Below are positions 1 to 8,279 of a DNA stretch of 64,000 nt, piece by piece (position 1 is the first letter of the stretch; the number at the start of each line of letters is the position of its first letter). The notes under the pieces are model-generated. The model was not told the origin of the DNA. It saw nothing but the letters and a program-made list of their open reading frames with translations, and made no database searches. The stretch comes from Sulfitobacter sabulilitoris (GTDB taxonomy: Bacteria > Pseudomonadota > Alphaproteobacteria > Rhodobacterales > Rhodobacteraceae): NCBI RefSeq assembly GCF_005887615.1, contig NZ_VANS01000005.1:124001-188000 (forward strand), given 5' to 3'. The translations under genes were made by a program, and so were the position numbers.

Positions 1-774
1 CTGCGCTCCATCGGGATCGGCGAACGCCTGTTGCCGCGCAGCGACTTCACCCTGTGCGAGCAGGTCACGCTGATCGGCTCCGGCATGATCTGGAACGTCT
101 ATTTCGGGGTCGTGGCGCTGATCAGCGGGTTCTTTCTGGCCACCGCGCTGGCCGTGGCCAAGGCGTCGCCCCGCAAGGGCCTGCGCAAGCCCGCCGAATG
201 GTTCATCTTCATCTTCCGCGGCTCGCCGCTCTTCATCCAGTTCTTCTTCGGCTACTTCCTGTTCCTCAGCCTCAAGAGCCAATACCCGATGTTCGACGCC
301 TTCACCTCGGCCTGGCTGGGGGCGCTGATCGTGCTCTACCTCAACACCGCCGCCTATTCGGCCGAGATCTTCTACGGGGCGCTGCTGTCGATCCCCAAGG
401 GCGATACGGAGGCCGCCGATGCCTACGGCATGACCGGCTGGCCCCGGTTCAAGCGCGTGATCTGGCCCACGATGCTGCGTCTTGCGTGGCCCGCCTACAC
501 GAACGAGGCGATCTTTCTGTTCCACGCCACGGCGCTGGTGTTCTTTTCGGGCTTTCCCGCATGGCAGCAAAAGGGCGACGCGCTCTATTACGCCAGCTAC
601 TTTGCCGACAAGACCTTCAACCCCTTTGTGCCCTACCCCATATTGGCGGGATATTTCATTCTGCTGACGCTTTGCGTGGTGGGCGTGTTCGGGGCGGTCA
701 ATGCCCGGCTGAACCGTCATCTGCCACAGGAGGCGCGGCGCAAAATGCGCTTGCGTCCCAATCTGATACGGTAG
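1..774 (+). CDS. Amino-acid ABC transporter permease (5' truncated by window edge)
   Basis: The frame is open from base 1, so the N-terminus lies outside the window; 257 codons plus the stop are visible. The protein has several hydrophobic segments and a HisM/GlnP-type inner-membrane permease loop (PKGDTEAADAYGMTGW followed by F-RVIWPTMLR), the EAA region that contacts the ATPase. Such permeases import polar amino acids or opines with a periplasmic binding protein. It is followed after 112 bp by a gamma-glutamylation cassette, so it may import an amine or amino acid fed into that pathway; this is inference. The ATPase and binding protein are presumably upstream. Polar amino-acid permease is well supported, the substrate is not. 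Confidence 0.85.
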   Translation: MRSIGIGERLLPRSDFTLCEQVTLIGSGMIWNVYFGVVALISGFFLATALAVAKASPRKGLRKPAEWFIFIFRGSPLFIQFFFGYFLFLSLKSQYPMFDAFTSAWLGALIVLYLNTAAYSAEIFYGALLSIPKGDTEAADAYGMTGWPRFKRVIWPTMLRLAWPAYTNEAIFLFHATALVFFSGFPAWQQKGDALYYASYFADKTFNPFVPYPILAGYFILLTLCVVGVFGAVNARLNRHLPQEARRKMRLRPNLIR

Positions 775-783
775 TATCAATTT

Positions 784-793
784 TTTGATCAAA
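784..793. promoter_or_regulatory. Palindromic operator candidate TTTGATCAAA, copy 1
   Basis: Perfect 10-bp palindrome just after the permease stop, inside an AT-rich patch. An identical copy lies 76 bp downstream. The pair sits directly in front of the glutamine-synthetase-like gene, which fits a repressor that binds two sites. The regulator is unknown; polyamine and amine catabolic operons are often controlled by XRE/cupin or GntR proteins, but nothing in the window identifies one. Confidence 0.45.
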
Positions 794-859
794 TTATTCG
801 GGCACGCAGGGGCCACCCCCTGTCGCCACACCCGAAACGGGCCCGGACGGGCACGCCGA

Positions 860-869
860 TTTGATCAAA
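860..869. promoter_or_regulatory. Palindromic operator candidate TTTGATCAAA, copy 2
   Basis: Second exact copy of the palindrome at 784-793, 17 bp before the first possible start codon (887) of the ligase gene and 77 bp before the better-supported start (947). A protein bound here would block transcription or initiation of the cassette. Between the copies are short GC-rich inverted repeats, for example CAGGGG/CCCCTG at 807-822. Confidence 0.45.
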
Positions 870-886
870 GGTAATGGACCAAGGGC

Positions 887-2281
887 ATGGACCACGCGCC
901 GCCGGATGCACGGCCGCCTGTCACCAGACCCCAACTAGGTGAAGTGATGAAAAACTGGCTTCGTAAGCACCCGCAAGTCCGCACGATCCGTGTGGCCGCC
1001 GCCGATCTCAACGGTCAGGCGCGGGGCAAGCGCATTCCCACCCGGTTCGCCGACAAGGTCGTGGAGGATGGCACCCGGTTTCCGATGTCGGTGCTGAACC
1101 TCGACATCTGGGGCGAAGATATCGACGACAGCCCGCTGGTGTTCGAAAGCGGCGACCGCGACGGCGTTCTGCGCCCGACCGAGCGCGGCTTCATGCCGAT
1201 GCCGTGGCTGGATGCGCCCACGGCCCTGCTGCCGATCTGGATGTTCCACGAGGATGGCCGCCCCTACGAGGGCGACCCGCGCCATGCCCTGCGCGCCGTG
1301 CTGGACCGGTTCAAGGCACGCGGCCTGACACCCGTCTGCGCGGTCGAGCTTGAATTTTTCCTGATCGACGATTCGGGCCGCAGCCTGCAGGCGCCGCTCA
1401 GCCCGCGGTCGGGCAAACGCCGCAAGGCCGCCGAAACGATGTCGATCCGGGCGCTGGACCAGTTCGATATCTTCTTTACCGACCTCTACGACGCCTGCGA
1501 GGAAATGGACATTCCCGCCGACACCGCGATTTCCGAGGCGGGCCTGGGCCAGTTCGAGATCAACCTGATGCATTCCGACGATGCGCTGCGCGCCGCCGAC
1601 GATGCCTGGCTGTTCAAGATGCTGGTCAAGGGACTGGCGCGCAAGCACGGCTTCGCGGCAAGCTTCATGGCCAAACCCTACGAGGATTACGCCGGCTCCG
1701 GGCTGCATGTGCATTTCTCGGTGCTGGACGCCGACGGCAACAACGTCTTCGACAACGGCGGGCCGGAGGGCACGGAAATCTTGCGGCACGCGGTCGCCGG
1801 GTGCCTGAACGCGATGGAAGGCTCGGCGCTGGTCTTTGCCCCCCATGCCAACAGCTTTGACCGGATGGTGCCGGGCGCACATGCGCCGACGGGCATTTCC
1901 TGGGCCTATGAAAACCGCACATCGGCCATCCGCATTCCCTCGGGATCGCCAGCCGCGCGGCGGATCGAACACCGGGTGTCGGGCGGCGACGTGAACCCCT
2001 ATCTGATGCTCGCCGCCGTGCTGGGCGCCGCGATCAACGGCATCGAGGATGGCGCCGAGCCCCCCGCACCGATCACCGGCAACGCCTATGCCGCCGACCT
2101 GCCGCAGATCCCGACCGACTGGCAGACCGCCATCGACACCTTCGAGGCCAGCGCCGAGGTCGCGCGCATCTTCTCACCCGAACTGATCCGGAACTTCGTT
2201 CTGACCAAGCGTCAGGAGTTGCATTACATGCAGGAACTGACCCCGTCGGAACAGGTCACGATCTACCTTGATACCGTTTAA
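887..2281 (+). CDS. Glutamine synthetase family ligase (gamma-glutamylputrescine synthetase-like)
   Basis: ATP-dependent ligase of the glutamine-synthetase fold that probably joins glutamate to an amine such as putrescine (PuuA role). Numbering from 887, the metal/ATP motifs are VELEFFL at about 153-159, EAGLGQFEIN at 217-226, MAKP at 261-264 and GLHVHFS at 272-278, followed by ENRTSAIRIP. At 464 aa it has the size of PuuA-type enzymes. The start is ambiguous: ATG 887 has a purine run only one base away, whereas ATG 947 has AGGTGA four bases upstream and gives 444 aa, which I favour. It leads a cassette with an amidotransferase, a second ligase and an FAD oxidase, which supports the gamma-glutamylated amine route. 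The true substrate could be another amine. Confidence 0.85.
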   Translation: MDHAPPDARPPVTRPQLGEVMKNWLRKHPQVRTIRVAAADLNGQARGKRIPTRFADKVVEDGTRFPMSVLNLDIWGEDIDDSPLVFESGDRDGVLRPTERGFMPMPWLDAPTALLPIWMFHEDGRPYEGDPRHALRAVLDRFKARGLTPVCAVELEFFLIDDSGRSLQAPLSPRSGKRRKAAETMSIRALDQFDIFFTDLYDACEEMDIPADTAISEAGLGQFEINLMHSDDALRAADDAWLFKMLVKGLARKHGFAASFMAKPYEDYAGSGLHVHFSVLDADGNNVFDNGGPEGTEILRHAVAGCLNAMEGSALVFAPHANSFDRMVPGAHAPTGISWAYENRTSAIRIPSGSPAARRIEHRVSGGDVNPYLMLAAVLGAAINGIEDGAEPPAPITGNAYAADLPQIPTDWQTAIDTFEASAEVARIFSPELIRNFVLTKRQELHYMQELTPSEQVTIYLDTV

Positions 2282-2302
2282 CCCCCGCATATCGGTGACC
2301 CC

Positions 2303-2983
2303 ATGAAAATCGGCATCCTGCAAACCGGCCACGCCCCCGACCCGCTGCGCGACACGCTGGGCGACTACGACCGGCTGTTCCACAAACTTCTGGACGGGCA
2401 CGGCTTTAGCTACCGGACGTGGAATGTGGTGGATGGCGAATTCCCCCCCGGCGTCGATGCCGCCGACGGCTGGCTGGTGACCGGGTCCAAGCACGGCGCC
2501 TATGAGCCGCACGACTGGATTCCGCCGCTTGAGCAGTTCATCCGCGACACCCAGGCCGATGGCCGGCCGATGATCGGCGTATGTTTCGGGCACCAGATCA
2601 TCGCGCAGGCGCTGGGCGGCCGGGTCGAGAAGTTCGCTGGCGGCTGGTCGGTGGGGCGCACCGAATACAGTATGCAGGGCCGGACCGTCGCCCTGAACGC
2701 CTGGCATCAGGACCAGGTCACGCAGCGGCCCGAAGGCGCGGTGGCAACGGCGCAATCGGATTTCTGCGAAAACGCGGCATTGCTGTATGGCGATCGCATC
2801 TGGACCATTCAGCCGCACCCGGAATTCGATGCGGATTTCATCGACGGGCTGATCAACACGCGCGGCGAGGGCGTGGTGCCCGACGACCAGCTCAGAGGCG
2901 CGACGGAGGCCCTGACCACCCCGACGGACCGGATGGACATCGGCGCCTTCATGGCCGAATTTTTCAAGAAAGAGAGGGCCTGA
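2303..2983 (+). CDS. Class I glutamine amidotransferase-like protein (probable gamma-glutamyl hydrolase)
   Basis: 226-aa GuaA-like class I amidotransferase. The nucleophile elbow GVCFGHQ places Cys94, and QPHPEF gives His172 and Glu174 of the Cys-His-Glu triad. It stands alone with no synthetase domain, and lies between two GS-type ligases, so it probably hydrolyses a gamma-glutamyl amide (PuuD-like step releasing GABA or a carboxylated product and glutamate) rather than feeding ammonia to a partner. It begins 21 bp after the first ligase and its stop overlaps the next start by one base (TGATG at 2981-2985), so translation is coupled. The family is clear; the exact substrate is inferred from context. 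Confidence 0.85.
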   Translation: MKIGILQTGHAPDPLRDTLGDYDRLFHKLLDGHGFSYRTWNVVDGEFPPGVDAADGWLVTGSKHGAYEPHDWIPPLEQFIRDTQADGRPMIGVCFGHQIIAQALGGRVEKFAGGWSVGRTEYSMQGRTVALNAWHQDQVTQRPEGAVATAQSDFCENAALLYGDRIWTIQPHPEFDADFIDGLINTRGEGVVPDDQLRGATEALTTPTDRMDIGAFMAEFFKKERA

Positions 2984-4341
2984 TGGCCAACTGGACAGAT
3001 GCGCTGCCGGCGGCGGCACAGACCTACCTGATGGACCGGCGGCTGGACGAGGTCGAATGCATCATCTCCGACCTGCCGGGGATCGCGCGTGGCAAGGCCG
3101 TGCCGGCCAGCAAATTCGCCAAGCAGGATTACTTTCACCTGCCCGACAGCATCTTTTACCAGACCATCACCGGCGATTGGGGCGAGGCCGCGGGCGACGA
3201 GGGGTTCATCGAAAAGGACATGATCCTGCGTCCCGACATGAGCACCGCGACGGCGGCCCCCTGGACCGGGGACTGGACGCTGCAGGTCATTCACGACGCC
3301 TTCGACCGGACCGGCAAGCCGGTGCCCTACAGCCCGCGCAACGTGCTGAAACGGGTGTGCGACCTGTATCGCGAACAGGGTTGGAAACCCGTGGTAGCGC
3401 CGGAAATGGAGTTTTTCCTGGTGGCGCGCAACCTCGACCCGGCGCACGAGATCAAGCCGATGATGGGCCGGTCGGGCCGCCCGGCGGCGGCGCGGCAGGC
3501 CTATTCGATGACGGCGGTCGATGAATTCGGCCCGGTGATCGACGACATCTACGATTTCGCCGAGGCGCAGGGCTTCGAGATCGACGGCATCACGCAGGAA
3601 GGCGGCGCCGGCCAGCTTGAGATCAACCTGCGGCATGGCAACCCGGTGAAGCTGGCCGACGAGGTGTTTTATTTCAAGCGGCTGATCCGCGAAGCGGCGC
3701 TGCGGCACGATTGCTTTGCCACCTTCATGGCCAAGCCGATCGCCGACGAGCCGGGGTCGGCGATGCATATCCACCACTCGGTGCTGGATCTCGAGACCGG
3801 GCGGAACATTTTCTCGGATGACGACGAGAACGAGACGCCCGAGTTCTTTCATTTCATCGCCGGGTTGCAGAACCACATGCCGGACGCGCTGGCGGTGATC
3901 GCGCCCTACGTCAACAGCTATCGGCGCTACGTCAAGGACCACGCGGCCCCGATCAACCTGGAATGGGGGCGCGACAACCGCACCACCGGCATCCGCATCC
4001 CGTTGTCCGGCCCTTCGGCGCGGCGGGTGGAAAACCGGCTGGCGGGGATGGACTGCAACCCCTACCTGGGCATCGCGGCCAGCTTGGCCTGCGGCTACCT
4101 CGGCCTGATGGAGGCCAAGCACCCCAAGCCGGAATTCAAGGGCGACGCCTATGACGGCGATGGCGATATTCCGCGCGTTCTGGGATCGGCGCTGGATCTG
4201 TTCGAGGAGGCCGCGGCGCTGCACACGGTTCTGGGGTCTGACTTTGCGCGGGTCTATTCGATCGTCAAACGCGCCGAATACGACGAGTTCCTACAAGTCA
4301 TTTCCCCCTGGGAGCGTGAGCACCTCTTGATGAACGTCTGA
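2983..4341 (+). CDS. Second glutamine synthetase family ligase (gamma-glutamylputrescine synthetase-like)
   Basis: 452-aa paralogue of the ligase at 887-2281. It has the GS catalytic signatures: EMEFFL at about 141-146, QEGGAGQLEINL near 203, the MAKP loop near 249, AMHIHHSV and DNRTTGIRIP. The open frame extends far upstream but the coupled ATG at 2983, overlapping the amidotransferase TGA, is the natural start. Two divergent GS-type ligases in one operon suggest either two amine substrates or a heteromeric enzyme; the sequence does not say which. It is followed by a short gap holding an 18-codon ORF and then the FAD oxidase. Confidence 0.87.
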   Translation: MANWTDALPAAAQTYLMDRRLDEVECIISDLPGIARGKAVPASKFAKQDYFHLPDSIFYQTITGDWGEAAGDEGFIEKDMILRPDMSTATAAPWTGDWTLQVIHDAFDRTGKPVPYSPRNVLKRVCDLYREQGWKPVVAPEMEFFLVARNLDPAHEIKPMMGRSGRPAAARQAYSMTAVDEFGPVIDDIYDFAEAQGFEIDGITQEGGAGQLEINLRHGNPVKLADEVFYFKRLIREAALRHDCFATFMAKPIADEPGSAMHIHHSVLDLETGRNIFSDDDENETPEFFHFIAGLQNHMPDALAVIAPYVNSYRRYVKDHAAPINLEWGRDNRTTGIRIPLSGPSARRVENRLAGMDCNPYLGIAASLACGYLGLMEAKHPKPEFKGDAYDGDGDIPRVLGSALDLFEEAAALHTVLGSDFARVYSIVKRAEYDEFLQVISPWEREHLLMNV

Positions 4342-4354
4342 GCGGAGGGACCCG

Positions 4355-4411
4355 GTGGCGCAATTGAGTATTTATGACCCAAAGAAGCCGGCAGGCGGTG
4401 CGCGCCGGTGA
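4355..4411 (+). CDS. Possible 18-aa coupled ORF in front of the FAD oxidase
   Basis: A GTG at 4355 is preceded by a strong GGAGGG ribosome-binding site (4343-4348) and opens 18 codons (VAQLSIYDPKKPAGGARR) ending in TGA at 4409-4411. That stop overlaps the ATG of the oxidase gene at 4411 by one base. The oxidase itself has no clear ribosome-binding site, so ribosomes may load on the short ORF and re-initiate. The peptide resembles nothing I recognise. It could be chance, since only position and signals support it. Confidence 0.35.
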   Translation: MAQLSIYDPKKPAGGARR

Positions 4412-5715
4412 TGGATCTGCTGTATGCCAACGACATTCGCGGGCAATATCCGCCCAGCTGGTACACGGCGACGGCCACGCCTTTGCAGGCGTTTCCGGGG
4501 CTTCGGGGCGCGCAGCGGGCGGATGTCTGCGTGATCGGCGCGGGCTATACCGGGCTGTCGGCGGCGCTCCATCTGGCGCAGGCGGGGCGCGACGTGGTGC
4601 TGATCGACGCGCAGCGCGTGGGTTTTGGCGCGTCAGGGCGCAACGGCGGGCAATTGGGCAGCGGCCAGAGGGTCGGGCAGGACGCGCTGGAGCGGATGGC
4701 GGGCCGCGATGCCGCCGCCGCGCTGTGGCGGCTGGGCGAGGACGCCAAGGCGCTGGTCAAGCGACTGATTGCCGAGCACGACATCGACTGTCATCTGACG
4801 CCAGGCGTCGCCTGGGCCGCATCGAGCGCCCGCGACGTTGCCGATCTGCACGACTACGCCGCTCTCTTGCAGGACCGATACGGATATTCCGACATCGCCG
4901 CGCTGGACGCGGAGGCGTTTGCCGCGATCTGCCCTTCGCCGGATTACCGGGGCGGCATTCTGGACATGGGGGCCGCGCATCTGCATCCGCTGAACTTTGC
5001 GCTGGGGCTGGCGCGGGCGGCGGCGGATGCGGGCGTGCGGATTTTCGAGCAATCGCGCGCGATCAGCATCGATCATGGCACCCCCGCTACGGTGCGCACC
5101 GAAAGTGGCCGGGTGTCGGCGGATCATGTCGTGCTGGCGTGCAATGGCTACCTGTCGTCGCTGGCGCCGTCGGTGTCGGCACGGGTCATGCCGATCAACA
5201 ATTTCATCATCGCCACCGAGCCGCTGGGCGATGCGGCGGCGCGGGTGTTGGCGCGCGATGTGGCGGTCGCCGACAGCCGTTTCGTGGTCAACTACTTTCG
5301 TCTGAGCCACGACAAGCGGCTGCTCTTCGGGGGGGGCGAGAGCTATGGCTACCGCTTTCCGGCCGATATCGCAGCCACTGTGCGCAAGCCGATGAGCGTG
5401 GTCTTTCCGCATCTGCGGGATGTGAAAATCGACTATGCCTGGGGCGGCACGCTGGGCATCACGATGAAACGGTTTCCCTATCTTGCGCGGGTGGCGCCCA
5501 ATGTCTTGTCGGCCTCGGGATATTCGGGGCACGGGGTCGGAACGGCGACGCATGCGGGTCAGCTGATGGCGCGCGCCATCGCGGGCGATGGCGACGGGTT
5601 CGACACGATGTCGGCGATCCCCACGCCCGCCTTTCCCGGTGGCGGCGCGCTGCGCACACCGCTTTTGGTGCTGGCGATGACCTGGTATGCGATGCGCGAC
5701 CGGCTGGGGTTTTGA
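4411..5715 (+). CDS. FAD-dependent amine oxidoreductase (PuuB-like)
   Basis: 434-aa DAO-family flavoprotein that probably oxidises a gamma-glutamylated amine to the aldehyde, with FAD. The dinucleotide-binding motif VIGAGYTGLS (Gly43, Gly45, Gly48) is followed by LIDA and by GFGASGRNGGQL (71-82), typical of gamma-glutamylputrescine oxidase and glycine/D-amino-acid oxidases. The C-terminus has the second FAD contact, SGYSGHGVGTATHAGQLMA. ATG 4411 is chosen because N-termini of relatives begin MxLLYAND and because TGATG couples it to the short ORF; a GTG directly in front (4408) is an alternative. Together with the ligases and hydrolase it completes a Puu-like module except for an aldehyde dehydrogenase, which is not in the window. 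Confidence 0.85.
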   Translation: MDLLYANDIRGQYPPSWYTATATPLQAFPGLRGAQRADVCVIGAGYTGLSAALHLAQAGRDVVLIDAQRVGFGASGRNGGQLGSGQRVGQDALERMAGRDAAAALWRLGEDAKALVKRLIAEHDIDCHLTPGVAWAASSARDVADLHDYAALLQDRYGYSDIAALDAEAFAAICPSPDYRGGILDMGAAHLHPLNFALGLARAAADAGVRIFEQSRAISIDHGTPATVRTESGRVSADHVVLACNGYLSSLAPSVSARVMPINNFIIATEPLGDAAARVLARDVAVADSRFVVNYFRLSHDKRLLFGGGESYGYRFPADIAATVRKPMSVVFPHLRDVKIDYAWGGTLGITMKRFPYLARVAPNVLSASGYSGHGVGTATHAGQLMARAIAGDGDGFDTMSAIPTPAFPGGGALRTPLLVLAMTWYAMRDRLGF

Positions 5716-5833
5716 ACCGGGACACGCGAATACCGCGACGGGCGAAACCTTGCCGAAGTGTGACATGTTAACGCTTGGACCACGACCGCCTTTGTTTTAC
5801 CATTTCGAAAACCTTTCATAAGGAAATCGAAAT

Positions 5834-7021
5834 ATGAACAGTCCCGACATGCATGCGGCGGAACCGATTCCCGAGGCCGCCCGCGCAGAGGTTGAACGAT
5901 TGCTGCAAAGCGGCGACCTGTTTCGCTATACTGCGGCTGCCGATGCGCCCGTAGCCCTGCTGGAGAGCGAGTTCGCCGAGATGATGGGCAGCGCTTTCGC
6001 GCTGGCGGTGTCGTCGTGTTCGGCGGCGCTGTTCCTGTCGCTCAAGGCGCTGGGGCTGCCGCGCGGGGCGCCTGTGATGATCCCCGGGTTCACCTTTGCC
6101 GCCGTGCCGTCATCGGTCGTGCATGCCGACTGCCGACCCGTGCTGTGCGAAGTGGGTGAGAATTACCGTGTCGATCTTGAGGATTTCGCGTCCAAACTGC
6201 CCGATGTCCAGGCCGTCATCATCAGCCACATGCGCGGCCACACGTCCGATATGGACCGGATCATGGAGATGTGCGACGCCGCCCGCATTCCGGTGATCGA
6301 GGATGCGGCCCATTCGCTGGGCACGATCTGGAAAGGCCGGAAAATCGGAACGATCGGGCGTGTGGGCTGCTTTTCGTTTCAGTCCTACAAGATGATCAAC
6401 GCCGGCGAGGGCGGGATCCTGGTCACCGACGATGCCGATCTGGTGGCCCGCGCGATCATCATGTCGGGCGCCTACGAGCACAATTGGAAGAAACACCCCG
6501 TTCTGCACGATGCCTTTGCCCGCTGGCAGAACAAGCTGCCGCTGTATAACCTGCGGATGAGCAACATGTCCGCGGCGCTGATCCGACCGCAGCTTGCCGA
6601 ATTGCCGCGCCGTGTGCGCGACGGGCGCGCAAACCACGATTACGTCGCCGAACGTCTGGATGCGGTGCAATATTTTTCCGTGCCTGCCCCCCTGCCCGGC
6701 GAAGACCGTGCCCCCGACAGCCTGCAATTCAACATCGACGGGCTGGATGCGGACCGGATCGTCGCGTTCGCCAAGACGGCAAAGGCCGCTGGCGTCACGG
6801 TGCAGGTCTTTGGCCAGAGCACGGATAACGCGCGCGCCTTCTGGAACTGGCAGTTCATCGAGGATCTGCCGGAATTGCCCCGGACCCGCGACATGCTGAT
6901 GCGCGCCTGTGACGTGCGTCTGCCGGTGCGGCTGTCGCGTGATGAACTGGATTGGGTTGCCGATCGCCTGATCGAGGCAATGGAGACGGTGACGCGACCC
7001 GACCGAAGCCAGGTGGCCTGA
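5834..7021 (+). CDS. DegT/DnrJ/EryC1/StrS family PLP-dependent enzyme
   Basis: 395-aa fold-type I aminotransferase-like protein. The PLP lysine is Lys186 in CFSFQSYKMINAGEGG, and EDAAHSLG (156-163) contacts the cofactor ring. Relatives transaminate sugar or cyclitol keto groups, but no sugar-biosynthesis genes are nearby, so the substrate is open. AAGGAAA ahead of ATG 5834 is a good ribosome-binding site, and a 118-bp AT-richer gap separates it from the oxidase, so it probably has its own promoter. It converges on phaR. The family call is firm; its link to amine catabolism is only positional. Confidence 0.8.
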   Translation: MNSPDMHAAEPIPEAARAEVERLLQSGDLFRYTAAADAPVALLESEFAEMMGSAFALAVSSCSAALFLSLKALGLPRGAPVMIPGFTFAAVPSSVVHADCRPVLCEVGENYRVDLEDFASKLPDVQAVIISHMRGHTSDMDRIMEMCDAARIPVIEDAAHSLGTIWKGRKIGTIGRVGCFSFQSYKMINAGEGGILVTDDADLVARAIIMSGAYEHNWKKHPVLHDAFARWQNKLPLYNLRMSNMSAALIRPQLAELPRRVRDGRANHDYVAERLDAVQYFSVPAPLPGEDRAPDSLQFNIDGLDADRIVAFAKTAKAAGVTVQVFGQSTDNARAFWNWQFIEDLPELPRTRDMLMRACDVRLPVRLSRDELDWVADRLIEAMETVTRPDRSQVA

Positions 7022-7033
7022 CCGGATGCGGAA

Positions 7034-7064
7034 ACCGGGCGGTGCACCGGCGTACCGCCCCGGT
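7034..7064. terminator. Hairpin between convergent degT-like gene and phaR
   Basis: GGGCGGT (7037-7043) pairs with ACCGCCC (7054-7060), extended by ACC (7034-7036) with GGT (7062-7064) around one bulged C. It lies in the 47-bp gap between convergent genes and probably ends transcription from both sides. No strong T-run follows on either strand. Confidence 0.4.
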
Positions 7065-7068
7065 CACG

Positions 7069-7638
7069 TCATTTCAGCTTGGACAACTTGTCCTGCAACT
7101 CGGCAAGCTGGCGTTTGATCGCGTCAAGATCCTCGCCTTCCTCCTCGCCGGCTTTGGCGGCGGTCTTGTCGCCCTCGGTCTTGGCCGCGCCCTTCTTGGG
7201 CATCACACCGCCGGTCATCGCCTTCATGAAGGCCTGCTGCTGAGCCTGCATCAACTCGAACCCGGGCATTTTCGCCATCGGGTTGATCGCCGACATCTGG
7301 TCAAGCATCTGGCTTTGCCCGTTGCGCAGCATCTCGAAGGAGGCCTGCAGGAATTGCGGCACCACGCTTGCACCGGGGGTCATGTAGCTGCGCACAAGAT
7401 CGTTCAGCACATCCACCGGCAGAACGCTTTCGCCGCGGCTTTCGTGTTCGGCGATGATTTGCAGAAGGTACTGACGGGTCAGGTCGTCGCCGGATTTCAG
7501 ATCCACGATCTGGACCTCGCGGCCCTCGCGGATGAAGCCCGCTATGTCTTCAAGCGTCACGTAGTCGCTGGTCTCGGTGTTGTAGAGCCTGCGGCTGGCG
7601 TAGCGTTTGATCAGCAACGGTTTTTGTTTGTCCGCCAC
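7069..7638 (-). CDS. phaR: Polyhydroxyalkanoate synthesis repressor PhaR
   Basis: DNA-binding repressor that senses PHA granules and controls phasin and its own gene. Residues 6-30 carry the PhaR signature (KPLLIKRYASRRLYNTE, then YVTLEDIA), followed by the PHB-accumulation regulatory segment and a charged, coiled C-terminus ending in LAELQDKLSKLK. The frame is open to 7692, but GTG 7638 preceded by GGGAGGA matches the family N-terminus and gives 189 aa. A TGC-rich PhaR-type palindrome 22 bp upstream (7661-7673) points to autoregulation. It is last in the minus-strand order phaC, phaP, phaR. Confidence 0.93.
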   Translation of the reverse strand: MADKQKPLLIKRYASRRLYNTETSDYVTLEDIAGFIREGREVQIVDLKSGDDLTRQYLLQIIAEHESRGESVLPVDVLNDLVRSYMTPGASVVPQFLQASFEMLRNGQSQMLDQMSAINPMAKMPGFELMQAQQQAFMKAMTGGVMPKKGAAKTEGDKTAAKAGEEEGEDLDAIKRQLAELQDKLSKLK

Positions 7639-7660
7639 GAAAATCCTCCCCAAATAACGT

Positions 7661-7673
7661 GCTGCATTGCAGC
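7661..7673. promoter_or_regulatory. PhaR-type operator upstream of phaR
   Basis: GCTGCATTGCAGC is an almost perfect palindrome with the TGC/GCA spacing reported for PhaR targets in Paracoccus. It lies between the phasin terminator and the phaR start, where a bound repressor would control phaR itself. Confidence 0.55.
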
Positions 7674-7699
7674 TTAGACAAGCGCCGGACAAAAAGAAA

Positions 7700-7721
7700 G
7701 GGCAGGCTTTTCAGCCTGCCC
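7700..7721 (-). terminator. Rho-independent terminator of phaP
   Basis: GGGCAGGC (7700-7707) pairs perfectly with GCCTGCCC (7714-7721) around six bases. Read on the minus strand the stem is followed by CTTTCTTTTTG, a good U-run. It lies 50 bp past the phasin stop and separates high-level phasin transcription from phaR. Confidence 0.8.
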
Positions 7722-7771
7722 CCTTCCGATGCGCCCTCCAGGGAGGAAAAGACGCAACTTTCGGTCGCCAC

Positions 7772-8215
7772 TTACTTGGTTGTGGCTTTTTTCGTTGCCG
7801 ACTGGATGTCGCCAGTGGCTTTCTTGACAGCGGCCGACGCGTCGTCGGTCATGTCCTTGCCAGCGGCCATCATCAGCTCGACTGTGTCCATCTGAACCTT
7901 TTTCGCGATCTCGGCGAAGGCGGCCATGTTCTCGGCCGCGGTCTCGGCGGAGGCGGACGCGAAGTCGGTCATCGCCTTGGCATACTCGGCAGGCTCTGCC
8001 TTGGCTTTGGACATGTCGGCCAGCTTCGACAGCGTTTCCTGGGTCCACTTGTTGGACAGCGCGGTCGATTTCTCGGCGGCGTTCAGGGCAACGTGGCTCA
8101 GCTTCTCGTTCAGCGTGGCGGTTGTCTTGAAGGCGTCTTCCATTGCGGCGGTGTCCACCGGGAAGGAACCCATGACGTCTTTGAACATTGCGGTCATGTC
8201 AGGTGTCTTTGTCAT
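7772..8215 (-). CDS. phaP: Phasin family protein PhaP
   Basis: 147-aa granule-coating phasin that covers the surface of PHA inclusions and sets their size. The protein is Ala/Lys/Met-rich and almost entirely amphipathic helix, with the phasin-2 pattern (NEKLSHVALNAAEKSTALSN, then EYAKAMTDFASASAETAAEN) and a Lys/Ala tail. GAAAGGATTTTGAA ahead of ATG 8215 contains a good AAGGA site. Three PhaR-type boxes lie upstream, consistent with repression when no granules exist, and a strong terminator follows. Confidence 0.92.
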   Translation of the reverse strand: MTKTPDMTAMFKDVMGSFPVDTAAMEDAFKTTATLNEKLSHVALNAAEKSTALSNKWTQETLSKLADMSKAKAEPAEYAKAMTDFASASAETAAENMAAFAEIAKKVQMDTVELMMAAGKDMTDDASAAVKKATGDIQSATKKATTK

Positions 8216-8279
8216 TTCAAAATCCTTTCGAGGTTCGGCGGGGGCATCCGCCTGTGTTCGTTCTGCACCCTATGTACAT

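Noticed and set aside
784-869. FNR/FixK site
   Set aside because: FNR boxes are TTGAT-N4-ATCAA; here the half-sites TTTGA and TCAAA abut without a four-base spacer.
7700-7721. Bidirectional terminator also serving a plus-strand transcript
   Set aside because: The U-run exists only on the minus strand, and no plus-strand gene runs into it.
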